A DNA stretch of 64,000 bases, from NCBI RefSeq assembly GCF_949628215.1, contig NW_027441255.1, positions 20,001-84,000 of the forward strand, in the 5' to 3' direction. Source of the stretch: Phalacrocorax aristotelis. Its lineage: Eukaryota; Chordata; Aves; Suliformes; Phalacrocoracidae. Within the stretch, counting starts at the first letter, position 1. Each line of letters begins with the position of its first letter. Shown piece after piece: positions 35,163 through 45,378 of this stretch. Under the pieces are notes generated by a model. That model made no database searches. It saw only the letters and a list, made by a program, of their open reading frames with translations, and was not told the origin of the DNA. The position numbers and the translations under genes are program-made.

Positions 35163-36687
35163 GTTTTCCGCCTTTTCCCTAGTCAGCTCCCCCTCAAGAT
35201 CTATCAGGGGTGGAGCAGCGGCAACTACTCCGAGAGTGGCCTTCTTCCCTGACCATTTCTGTACAAGTTTTTCCAATTTTGGGGTCGGGAGTCCATCCAT
35301 CAGGTCTCGAGGAATGCCCTTCTGAAGCCCTAGATGCCATAAGCCCTGTCGACTTAGGGGTCTCTCTCTCCCGGGATGATTGTTGCGGAGTGGCCTCAAA
35401 TCCTGGCCCTTCCCAATTGACAGCTGCCGATTGTTAACTTGCTCTGCAGACCGTACAACCCTTGTTTCGGTTTTTTGGAACGATCCACCATCAGGGCCAT
35501 ATTTTCTCCCAAAATTAATTAATTCCTGCGCTACCTCCCTCCACGTCCACACTTTCCTTCCCAACCGCCAATGGTCAGGGGTTATTATCCCTTCCAGAGT
35601 GGCCGCAGTTCTTTCTCCTTCGGAATTATTTTGAATTCTCCCCTGTAATTGGATCCCAGTGGGTTTCAGGGAGTCAGGGAGTCCCCGGATCAGGGGAGTC
35701 ATCCTCCCTGGGTCTACAGGCATCATCATCGGGGAACTCTGGTGGGGCTTGAGCTCCCGATCATACATCTTTTGGAGACAGGCTGCTTTCTGCACGCTTT
35801 CCACTAGTTGATCCACCGTACCTGTTATGGCAAGGGGATCTCCCCTCTCCAAAGGGTTCAGCCCTCCGGCCCAATACGCAGCCCTCTGGGTTAATGACCA
35901 TGGGGCTCGGCGATTACCTGTAGTTAAGAACACACCTGGACCCCAATAGCCTTCTGCTTCTTTCTCCGACAACAAAATTCCATCCCCCCCTGCTGACAGG
36001 GACACTCTCCACACATATTCTGTCTCCGATTCCTTCGGAGTTCTTGCAAAGTCTTTTTTCAACTTTGCTACTTCGGTTGCTGTAAATGGGACTTCTTTGG
36101 TGAGAACTTGAGGACGGTCATCGTTATTGTCCTCATACAAGTACTCTGTTTTAAAGAGTGGATACATGTGAGGGAAGCTTTCTACAGTTTCCCTTGCCCT
36201 CTGCAAGACTCCCTGAGGGTAAACTTGCCGTACCCCTTTCTCTGAAAGTTTCACCTCTACCTCTGCCAGTGTATCTGCTTCCCTCAAAAGCTGATCCCTC
36301 AATTCTTCCTTCAGTATGGCATTTTGATTTCTCTCCTCCTGCAACAATCGCTTGTTTCCCTCCAATTGTTCCTGCAGTGACTTTATGACCACCTGCAGTG
36401 AGTCTATTGTGACATCGGCTTGACAAAGCCTCCGTTTCCTCTCTTCCACCGCTGCTGACAGACTCGCTCCCAGGACTGCGCAAATTACAGCTTTTCCTTT
36501 CCCCGGTCTAACCCTAGCTTCCTTCTACACTACCCTTATCCTGCCTACTACACTCTGCGGTTGAAACCAATGTTTTTTCACCCAATCTTGTCCCCGGGGT
36601 GAGGGGCGAGATTGGTGCACCTCCAAAAGATGGTACAGCCGGTGAAGAGACAAAATCGTGGGCGTTAACTGCCTTCTGAGTGGCCAT
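35160..36687 (-). pseudogene. gag of the minus-strand ERV, frameshifted near its N-terminus (copy 1)
   Basis: ATG at 36687 opens a frame that ends at 36514. The main gag frame then runs from about 36530 to TAG at 35162-35160. It begins with a long predicted coiled coil (VIKSLQEQLEGNKRLLQEER) and continues with a capsid-like domain (FTATEVAKLKKDFARTPKES, GGLNPLERGDPLAITGTVDQ). No CCHC zinc knuckle is visible. The frame change between the two parts makes full-length Gag impossible without repair. The domain order fits gag of avian gamma-like ERVs. Confidence 0.75.
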
Positions 36688-36783
36688 TTTACCTAACACA
36701 AAGGGGCTTTATGGTCCTGAGAGGGTCACACCTTAATGCTGCTATCCCCTTTTCCCCTTTTCGCCCTCAGGAGGTCACACCGG

Positions 36784-36869
36784 GAAACCAAGCCCTCCGC
36801 AGAGCCGTCACCTTTGAGCAATCTCCAAAAGGGAGACCACCCGCCTGCAGTCAGCAGCCCTTCCAGGAT
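36784..36869 (+). repeat. 86-bp direct repeat, right flank of the minus-strand ERV (unit B/C boundary)
   Basis: Partner of 29486-29571 with about six mismatches. After it the sequence continues as in unit A from 14998 (gctctgggtacgcg). The similarity may extend left to aggtcac at 36772. Confidence 0.85.
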
Positions 36870-37452
36870 GCTCTGGGTACGCGTGGTGACACTCTTTGGC
36901 TGCTTATCCTTGAGGAAGCGAGCCTGTTGCCTAACTTGGAGCAGCCGAAGGGTGCTCCCGCTGCCCTTCCACGCCTCCCCAGGTGCCAGAGACAAGACAC
37001 TAAAGGCGCAAAATAAAGCTTCCGAACAAAAGCCGGTTTTAGCGCTTTAGAGCATCGCCGGGACAGGCCGTCCCACCACTACCCCCGGCGACAGCCAAGG
37101 CCGGGGTCCTTGGGAGCCCGCAAAGGCCGTGCTACGGGACCAGAAGCCAGGCAGCACCAGGGGGCGTGTCGTTGCGCCGAGAGGCCGGGGCCAGCAGCAC
37201 CGGGGGCGGGGCAAGCCGCCGAGGGGGCGTGGCTGTCAGCACCAGGGGGCGGGCCGTGTCGCCGAGGGGGCAGGCCCAGCAGCACCGGGGGGCGCGGCAG
37301 AGCCGTCACTATTCGAGTGACAGCGCGGCCCGCCGATAGGAAGCGGGGGCGGGGCCGCAGGCGCGGCGGGAGGGGGACCTAGTCGGCTGCAGCCAATAGG
37401 CGCGGGGCGCGCCCCTGCAGCCGGCGGGGCGGGCAGCACGTGGAGCGGCAGC
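36870..37452 (+). promoter_or_regulatory. Displaced MROH poly(A) signal, CTCF-like array and RRP9_C promoter
   Basis: Equivalent to 14998-15580. It holds AATAAA at 37012-37017, which is the native MROH signal now stranded downstream of the ERV. Four CTCF-like cores lie between 37155 and 37294 at 42-43-bp spacing. A CpG-rich promoter follows, with ccaat at 37393-37397, 56 bp before the RRP9_C ATG. No coding region is evident. Confidence 0.55.
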
Positions 37453-39856
37453 ATGGCGGCGGCGGGCAGCTGTAGGGCCAAAGCCCCACGCGGGGCGGCG
37501 GGACGGCGGCGGCCGCGGGTGGCGGTGAGGGCCGGGCCGGGCGGAGGGGGCTGCAGAGTGACTGTCCCTGCGAGGTCGCTCTGGTCGGTGTCCGTGTCCC
37601 GTCCCGTCCGATTCCATCCCTGGAGTCACCCTGGTTCAGTCCTCAGGTCCTGGGCGCCGAGAGGAGGTCGCGGGCGGCGGCCGTCTGGTCCGTCGACGAG
37701 GAGGTGTCCAGCGACACTGAGCCGGAGAGGTACGAGCCGCGCCGCGGGGGGAAGCCGGTGCCGGTGCCGGTGCTCACGCCTGTCCCCGCAGCCCGTCGTT
37801 GGGACGGCGGCGGCGGCGGGAGGCGGCGGTAGTGGAGGAGACGCCGCAGGAGAAGAAGCTGCGCCTGGCCAAGCTGTACCTGGAGGAGCTCCGCCAGCAT
37901 GGTGAGTGCCGCCCGGTGCCGGTACCCCGGTGGGGCAGAGGGGCGTGCAGCCCTCGGTGCTGAGCCCGGCCCTCATGCCCCGCGTCGCCACAGAGGAGGA
38001 GCGGGCGGCGGCAGAGGAGGAGGAGGAGACGCATCCGGCGGATCTCATCGGCGACCGGCTGAAGGAGGACGTGGTGAGCAGCGGGGCAGGCGCGTCCCCC
38101 CAGTCCCGGCAGCGGCGGCGGGCTCTGCCCCGCTCCCGCGGGACCGGGGCCACCTCCACTGAGCCTCCTGCTTCTTGCCCAGCTGGAGCAGAAGGGTCGG
38201 CTGCAGCGCCTGGTCGCCAAAGACGTAAGTGCCCAGCGCTGGGGGCGCCGGGGGCTGCCAGGCTCTAAGTGCCGGCTTTGGGGGGCACTCGGGCACAGCC
38301 AGGGCCAGCACCCTGAGTTACTGTGCTGGCTCCGGGACCAGGGCCCTCCTTCTGCCCAGGGTGCCGGGGGTTGGTGCCCTGGAGGAGGGAGGGTGCTGTG
38401 CTTGGGTACTCCCATGCCGGGGGAAGGGACCGAGGGAGGCCCAGCTCACATCCCGCTCTCCCTGCGGGTGCAGCCTCCAGATCCAGCCAGCATTCGAGTG
38501 CTGCGGGGGCACCAGCTGCCCGTCACCTGCCTGGTCATCTCTCCAGATGACAGGTTCATCTTTTCGGCTTCCAAGGACGGCTCCCTCATCAAATGCAAGT
38601 GTTCCCTTGGGGCCGCGACTGGCTGTTCCCCCAGCCTGAACCCTGCAGGGAGGGACCCTGCAGCAGCAGGAGCGTGGGTGCCTGTGGAGGTGGCTGGGCC
38701 CCTGCCCCTTCCAGGGATGTGCACGTGCATCGTTTTGGGCTCTGTGGGAGGCTCGTTGGCGCTTCCCAATATGTTGGGAGGTTCCCAGGGCATGACGGCG
38801 ATGCCTTTCCCGTAGGGGAGGTGGAGAGCGGGAAGAGGCCGTGCGTGGTGCCCAGGGGGAAGAAGGGCACCGAGGAGCGGCACATGGGGCATGCATCCCA
38901 CGTCCTCTGCATGGCCATCTCATCAGATGGCAAGTACCTGGTACGGGAGAGGGGCCTGGTGCTGCCATGTATGTTGCGGAGGGGTGCTGGTGGGGAGTGC
39001 ATCTCCTCCTGGGGTCCTGCGGAGAGCGGTATCTCGTGCCCAGGTGTACTTTGCTGGCTTCAAGCAGCCCCTACCTCCGCTGGAGCCAAGAAGGCGTCCC
39101 TGGGACCCCCCAAAGCACATGGGGTGGGAGCATAGGCTGGGATGTGTGGTGGGTCCTCGTGGGGCAGGTCTTGGGTATCCCCTGTGTTCTGCCAGGCTAC
39201 GGGAGACAGGAACAAGCTGATCATGGTCTGGGACACCGCCACCTGCAAGCGCCTGCACATCTTCACTGGGCACCGCGATGCCGTCTCGGTGAGTCGGGGG
39301 CATTGGCTGCGACGCCTGCAGGGCCAGGCAGCACTGTCCTCCCCGGTGCCCCTCACCACTCCCCCTATGTCCGGCTGTCCGTCCGCAGGGCCTGTCCTTC
39401 CGGAAGGGCACGCACCAGCTGTACAGTGCCTCCCATGACCGCTGCGTCAAGGTCTGGAACGTGGCGGAGAACGCAGACATGGAGACCCTGTAAGAGCCTG
39501 GGGACACACACACCCCACTGAGCCTCCCTCACCTGGGGAAAGAAATGTGGCGGTGGGCTGTGCCTGCCGCAGCTCTTTGCCACCTCCCCTCCAGGTTCGG
39601 GCACCAGGATGTCATCACGGGGCTGGACAGCCTGAGCCGTGAGTGCTGTGTGACGGCGGCGGGACGGGACGGCACCATGCGGCTCTGGAAGATCCCCGAG
39701 GAGTCACAGCTCGTGTTTTATGGGCACCAGTAGGTCTGGGGCGGGAGAGGGGGTTGTGGGCAAGTGGGTCCGGCTGGGGCAGTGGTGTGAGGGTGCCAAG
39801 CATCACCAGAAGCCTGCTGGCATACTGGAGACACTGATGTCCCAGTGAGCCCTTGT

Positions 39857-39861
39857 CTCCT
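39857..39861 (+). other. 5-bp target-site duplication, left (ctcct)
   Basis: ctcct directly precedes the 5' LTR and recurs at 45379-45383 directly after the 3' LTR. The empty site in RRP9_B has a single ctcct at 18011-18015. This proves insertion by retroviral integration. Confidence 0.9.
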
Positions 39862-40278
39862 TGTGCTGGTTTTGGCTGAGACGGGGTTAATTCTTCTCAC
39901 TGTGGGGGTCAGCTACCTTTCCAGCTTCCTGCGCTCTGCCGCGTGGCGGGGGGTGGGGGGGGGGGTTGGGAGGGGCAGGGCCATGGTGGGGGCAGCTGAC
40001 CCCGACTGGCCAATGGCATGTTCATTCCATACCATGTGACACCATGACCAGTATTCGGCGGTTCGTTCCCCTCCCCCCTCCCTTCCCCTCCCCCGGGGCT
40101 TTGCGCCTCTCGTTGTTCTCCTTTACATTGCATTTCTGTTGTTGTTTCTTTTAATTTTAATTATTAAACTGTTCTTATCCCAACCCGCGAGCGTTACCCT
40201 TCTGATTCTCTCCCCCATCTACCGGTGGGGGAGTGAGCGAGCGACCGTGTGGGGCTGAGCTGCCGCTAAACCACGACA
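39862..40278 (+). repeat. 5' LTR of the ERVL-like provirus (unit C)
   Basis: 417 bp, tgtgctgg...ccacgaca. It differs from the 3' LTR of the same provirus at about eight positions plus the poly-G stretch near 39953, roughly 2 percent. Two LTRs are identical at integration, so this gap measures age. Confidence 0.9.
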
Positions 40279-40286
40279 GTCTTTTC

Positions 40287-40304
40287 TGGTGCCCAACGTG
40301 GGGC
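40287..40304 (+). promoter_or_regulatory. Primer-binding site
   Basis: tggtgcccaacgtggggc starts eight bases after the 5' LTR. It differs by one base from the sequence complementary to the 3' end of tRNA-Lys1,2 (tggcgcccaacgtggggc), so a lysine tRNA primer is the simplest reading. Confidence 0.65.
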
Positions 40305-40344
40305 TCAAGGGTTGGAGATAACAACAGCTGCTGGTCACAGCACC

Positions 40345-41605
40345 ATGTTCTCATTTTTGCAGTTGGTGTTAAAGATTGGTGTTGGTTTGTTTAGTCTGCT
40401 GTGTTCTGCTGTGATTAGTAACGTTTTGCCTACAAGATTTGTTATACAAACACTCATTTTCAGCTCTATCTGGTATTTGGGGTTTTTGCTGAAACTGTTA
40501 CTGTACTTTGGATACCACCTTGTTGAGGCAATTAGCAATGATACCTCCTCCTCGGAGAGATTTTATGTGGAGGAAATACAGAATAGTACCTTTGCAGCTT
40601 TGTTCTATGATGTCTCTGCCTCTATTACAAGAACCCTTTTGTATCTTGAACACCCTTGGCTGGTTAAGGTGCGCTTATTGTTAGTTTTTGGGCATGTTGT
40701 TTTGGTTTTGACTAAGCAACTTAAGAATATCACCCAGAAATCTGCCCCAAGGCTTGATAGTTACGAATGGCAGGGCATGTGGGATAGCATGGGCAAATAC
40801 CTAGGGCAGTGGGCACCCCCAGTGTTTTGGAGTTTCACCCCCGAACAAGTGCAGAATCCTAAAAAACTAGTAGAATATTTGGAGAAAGTATGTTGTTACG
40901 CTGGGAACTCCAGAGAGACACAGATAACTGCAACGTGCTGGGGCCTGGCCCATGCATACGGAGCCCTGCTCAACAGTATTCAGTGCTCCCAAGGGGAAGA
41001 GAATGTCTCTGGATTGAAATGCAAAGTGACTGGCACTGTAGTCACTCCAGCCCTGAGGACAGGCACTGCAGCCACTCAAACCCCCATGACAAGTACTGGA
41101 GCTGGCTCAGAGAATCAACCCGTGCCAGTATCAGTTGCCCCCATACACAAGACGAAATATTGGAAGCGGACGTCAACTCCTTTAGAACGGGATGATGAAA
41201 AAGCAGGGCCGTCACGGGGAGAGGAGGGAGAAGTCATAAATGAAATAGAGACCACCCGATCCTGTTGCGAGATATGCGAAAAGATTATCGCCTTCGTTCA
41301 GGTGAGGACATTGTCACCTGGCTGCTCCGATGCTGGGATAATGGGGCCAGTAGCCTGGAACTAGAGGGAAAAGAAGCCAAACAACTGGGATCCCTTTCTG
41401 GGGAAGGGGGCGTTGACAAAGCAATGGGGAAAAAAACACAAGCCCTTAGCCTCTGGAGGCGACTCCTGTCCGGAGTGAAGGAAAGGTATCCCTTTGAAGA
41501 AGATGTTACATATTGCCCAGGAAAATGGACAACTATGGAGAAAGGCATCCAGTATCGAAGGGAATTAGCTGTGTTTGAGGTGATTTATGGGATCCCAAGA
41601 GCTAA
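40345..41605 (+). pseudogene. gag remnant of the ERVL-like provirus
   Basis: ATG at 40345 (caccatgt context) opens a frame to 41364. Its first 60 residues are strongly hydrophobic (LVLKIGVGLFSLLCSAV, LIFSSIWYLGFLLKLLLYF), suggesting a membrane-bound N-terminus. Around 41265-41300 the homologous reading moves to another frame, which carries a capsid-like segment (WLLRCWDNGASSLELEGKEA, then SLWRRLLSGVKERYPF) up to about 41605. There an internal deletion joins it to protease sequence. The frame change and deletion leave no complete Gag. Confidence 0.7.
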
Positions 41606-44558
41606 CTGTATTGGAGGCCGAAGTGAGCCTAACTGGGAATGAGTGGCAGAAGCACCCCATTGTGACTGGCCCCGAGGCTCCGTGCATCCTTGGCATAGAC
41701 TACCTCAGGAGAGGGTATTTCAAGGACCCAGAAGGGTACAGGTGGGCTTCTGGTGTAGCTGCCTTGGAGACGGAGGAAACTAAACAGCTGTCGACCTTGC
41801 CTGGCCTCTCGAAGGACCCTTCTGTTGTGGGGTTGCTGAAGGTCAAAGGACAACAGGTGCCGATCGCCACCACAACAGTGCACCGGCGGCAACATCGCAC
41901 CAACAGAGACTCTCTGATCCCCATCCGTAAACTCATTCACCAACTGAGGAGCCAAGGAGTCATCAGTAAGACCCACTCACCCTTTAACAGTCCCATATGG
42001 CCAGTGCGGAAGTCTAACGGAGAGTGGAGGCTAACAGTAGACTATCGTGGCCTGAATGAAGTCACTCCACCGTTGAGTGCTGCTGTGCCAGACCTGCTAG
42101 AACTTCAACACAAACGGGAGTCAAAGGCAGCCAAGTGGTATGCCACAATTGATATTGCTAATGCATTCTTCTCAATCCCTCTGGCAGCAGAGTGCAGGCC
42201 ACAGTTTGCTTTCACATGGAGGGGCGTCCAGTACACCTGGAATCGACTGCCCCAGGGGTGGAAACACAGTCCTACCATTTGCCATGGACTGATTCAGACT
42301 GTACTGGAACAGGGAGAAGCTCCTGAACACCTTCAATACATTGATGACATCATCGTGTGGGGCAACACAGCAGAAGTTTTTGAGAAAGGAGAGAAAATAG
42401 TCCAAATCCTTCTGAAGGCTGGTTTTGCCATAAAACAAAGTAAGGTGAAGGGACCCGCACAAGGGATCCAGTTCTTAGGAATCAAATGGCAAGATGGTCA
42501 TCGTCAGATCCCCAAGGATGTGACCAACAAGATAGCAGCCATGTCTCCACCAACTAGCAAAAAGGAAACACAAGCTTTCTTGGGCGTTGTGGGTTTTTGG
42601 AGAACGCATATTCCAAATTACAGTATGATCGTAAGCCCTCTCTATCAAGTGACCTGGAAAAAAGAATGATTTCAAATGGGGCCCTGAGCAATGACAAGCC
42701 TTTGAACAGATTAAACGAGAAATAGTTCATGCAGTAGCTCTTGGGCCAGTTCGGGCAGGACAAGATGTAAAAAATGTGCTCTACACCGCAGCCGGGGAGA
42801 ATAGCCCTACCTGGAGCCTCTGGCAGAAAGCACATGGGGAGACCTGGGGTCGACCCCTAGGGTTTTGGAGTCAGGGATACAGAGGGTCCGAAGCCCGCTA
42901 TACTCCAACTGAAAAAGAGATATTGGCAGCATATGAAGGGGTTCGAGCTGCTTCAGAAGTGGTTGGTACTGAGGCACAGTTGCTCCTGGCACCCCGACTG
43001 CCAGTGCTGGGCTGGATGTTCAAAGGAAGCGTCCCCTCTACACACCATGCAACTGGTGCTACGTGGAGTAAATGGGTTGCACTGATCACCCAGCGGGCTT
43101 GAGTAGGAAACCCCCGTCGCCCGGGAATCTTGGAAGTGATTATGGACTGGCCAGAAGGCAAAGATTTTGGACTATCACCAGAGGAGGAGGTGACACGTGC
43201 TGAAGAAGCCCCACTGTATAACAAACTGCCAGAAGATGAGAAGCAATATGCCCTGTTCACTGATGGGTCCTGTCGCCTTGTGGGAAAGCACCGGAGATGG
43301 AAGGCTGCTGTATGGAGCCCTACACGACAAGTAGCAGAAACTGCTGAAGGAGAAGGTGAATCGAGCCAGTTTGCAGAGGTAAAGGCCATCCAGCTGGCCT
43401 TAGACATTGCTGAACGGGAAAAGTGGCCAGTGCTCTGTCTCTGTACTGACTCCTGGATGGTGGCCAAATGCCCTGTGGGGCTGGCTGCAGCAGTGGAAGC
43501 AAAGCAACTGGCAGCGTAGAGGCAAACCCATCCGGGTAGAGAACCTGGTTGTAAAGGTACGTCATGTGGATGCTCACGTCCCCAAGAGTCGGGCCACTGA
43601 AGAACATTGGTACAACCAGCAGGTAGATCAGGCTGCCAAGATTGAAGTGGCTGAGGTGGATCTGGACTGGCAACATAAGGGTGAACTATTTCTAGCTCGG
43701 TGGGCCCATGACACCTCAGGCCATCAAGGGAGAGATGCAACATACAGGTGGGCTCGTGATCGAGGGGTGGACTTGACCATGGACGCTATTGCGCAGGTTA
43801 TCCACGAATGTGACACATGCGCTGCAATCAAGCAAGCGAAGCGGGTAAAGCCTCTGTGGTATGGGGGACGATGGCTGAAATATAAACATGGGGAGGCCTG
43901 GCAAATTGACTATACCACGCTCCCACAGACCCGCCAAGGCAAGCGCCATGTGCTTACAATGGTAGAAACAACGACTGGCTGGCTGGAAACATATCCTGTC
44001 CCCCACGCCACTGCCCGGAACACTATCCTGGGTCTCGAAAAACACGTCCTGTGGCGACATGGCACCCCAGAGACAACTGAGCCAGACAACGGGACTCATT
44101 TCCGAAATAGCCTCATAGACACCTGGGCCAAAGAGCACGGCATTGAGTGGGTGTATCACATCCCCTATCACGCACCAGCCTCTGGGAAAATTGAACGGTA
44201 CAATGGACTGTTAAAAACTACACTGAGAGCAATGGGGGGTGGGACATTCAGGCACTGGGATACACGTTTAGCAAAAGCCATGTGGTTAGTCAACACGAGG
44301 GGATCTGCCAGTCGAGCTGGCCCTGCCCGGTCAGAAATCCTACATACTGTGGAAGGGGATAGAGTCCCTGTAGTGCACGCAACAAGTATGCTGGGCAAAA
44401 CAGTCTGGGTTCTTCCCGCCTCAGGCAAAGGCAAACCTTTGTTCGTGGCATTGCTTTTGCTCGAGGACCTGGGCGCACTTGGTGGGTGATACGGGAGGAT
44501 GGAGAAATCCGATGTGTGCCTCAAGGGGATTTGATTTTGGGTGAAAACAGCCAATGAA
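41606..44558 (+). pseudogene. pol remnant of the ERVL-like provirus: partial protease, RT, RNase H, integrase (unit C)
   Basis: The open frame to 42669 starts in the C-terminal half of the protease (ILGIDYLR) and lacks its catalytic DSG/DTG. RT follows, with WRLTVDYRGLN, IDIANAFFSIPL, LPQGWKHSP and the catalytic YIDD. A frame break near 42660 leads to a frame with stops at 42692-42694, 43100-43102 and 43517-43519; it carries RNase H (FTDGS, AEVKA, CTDS). Another shift near 43450-43480 enters integrase, open to 44489, with HHCC residues and the D, D, E triad. A final shift near 44445 separates the tail ending at TGA 44556-44558. It matches 1-2527 throughout. Confidence 0.88.
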
Positions 44559-44965
44559 CTGAATGGCACAATGTGAACTGCTAGATAATATTGTCTGTCA
44601 CCTCTGTGTTGTATCAATGATATCAGAGTACGAGCCTCCCAATCCATGGAATATAGACTGTGAAACAAGCAAAGTGCAGCAGTGACGGAACGATGACTGA
44701 CTCGGTATGCAGCAACCCGACGCCACACACATCATCTCTCCCACCCTGAAAGACTGATACGACAGATGGAGCCCAGTGTCATGGACTGGGTGAACTCAAT
44801 GGACATTTTAATGGACATTTTACAGGGAAGGTCCATGAACTAAGGGAATGATGTCTGTGTATTATGTTAAAGGATGGGAAGGGGAAGGGTGGTGGTTGGT
44901 AAGGTTGTATTGCATCGTATGGGACCTGGGCATGGTGTAAATGGTATGGAATAAGGGGTGGAGAA
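44559..44965 (+). other. Non-coding 3' region and polypurine tract of the ERVL-like provirus (unit C)
   Basis: No env-like frame. The last 13 bases before the LTR (aaggggtggagaa, 44953-44965) form the polypurine tract. Confidence 0.7.
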
Positions 44966-45378
44966 TGTGCTGGTTTTGGCTGAGACGGGGTTAATTCTCC
45001 TCACTGTGGGGGTCGGCTACCTTTCCAGCTTCCCGCGCTCTGCCGTGTGGTGGTGGTGGGGGGGCTGGGAGGGGCAGGGCCATGGTGGGGGCAGCTGACC
45101 CCGACTGGCCAATGGCATGTTCATTCCATACCATGTGACACCATGACCAGTATTCGGCGGTTCGTTCCCCTCCCCCCTCCCTTCCCCTCCCCCGGGGCTT
45201 TGCGCCTCTTGTTGTTCTCCTTTACATTGCATTTCTGTTGTTGTTTCTTTTAATTTTAATCATTAAACTGTTCTTATCCCAACCCGCGAGCGTTACCCTT
45301 CTGATTCTCTCCCCCATCTACCGGTGGGGGAGTGAGCGAGCGACTGTGTGGGGCTGAGCTGCCGGCTAAACCACGACA
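44966..45378 (+). repeat. 3' LTR of the ERVL-like provirus (unit C)
   Basis: 413 bp with TG...CA ends, followed by the target duplication ctcct at 45379-45383. It matches the unit A LTR at 2935-3347. Confidence 0.9.

Larger units (their letters stand above)
29572..36783 (-). mobile_element. Gamma-like endogenous retrovirus, minus strand, no terminal LTRs (copy 1)
   Basis: On the minus strand it holds a short leader, then gag, pro-pol and env in order. The left edge falls about five bases after the env stop codon. The right edge falls about 90 bases before the first gag ATG. No LTR is present at either end, and host sequence repeated over 86 bp flanks it. A CXXC motif in the surface subunit and a CX7CC motif in the transmembrane subunit suggest gammaretrovirus-like env. 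The coiled-coil gag N-terminus and YIDD polymerase are of a kind seen in avian ERVs. The reading frames are broken in several places, and a solo LTR of + orientation interrupts env. It separates MROH_B from RRP9_C. Confidence 0.88.
39862..45378 (+). mobile_element. Complete ERVL-like provirus in intron 10 of RRP9_C
   Basis: About 5.5 kb: 5' LTR, primer-binding site, gag remnant, fused protease-RT-RNase H-integrase remnant, a non-coding tail, polypurine tract and 3' LTR, bounded by the 5-bp duplication ctcct. There is no env, as is usual for ERVL. An internal deletion joins the capsid part of gag to the C-terminal part of the protease, so nucleocapsid and the protease active site are missing. 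Pol has several stops and frame changes. It lies in sense with RRP9. Unit A carries the same insertion and unit B has the empty site. Confidence 0.92.

Noticed and set aside
36700-36783. Primer-binding site of the minus-strand ERV
   Set aside because: No 18-base match to a tRNA 3' end starting with TGG could be recognised in the short leader.
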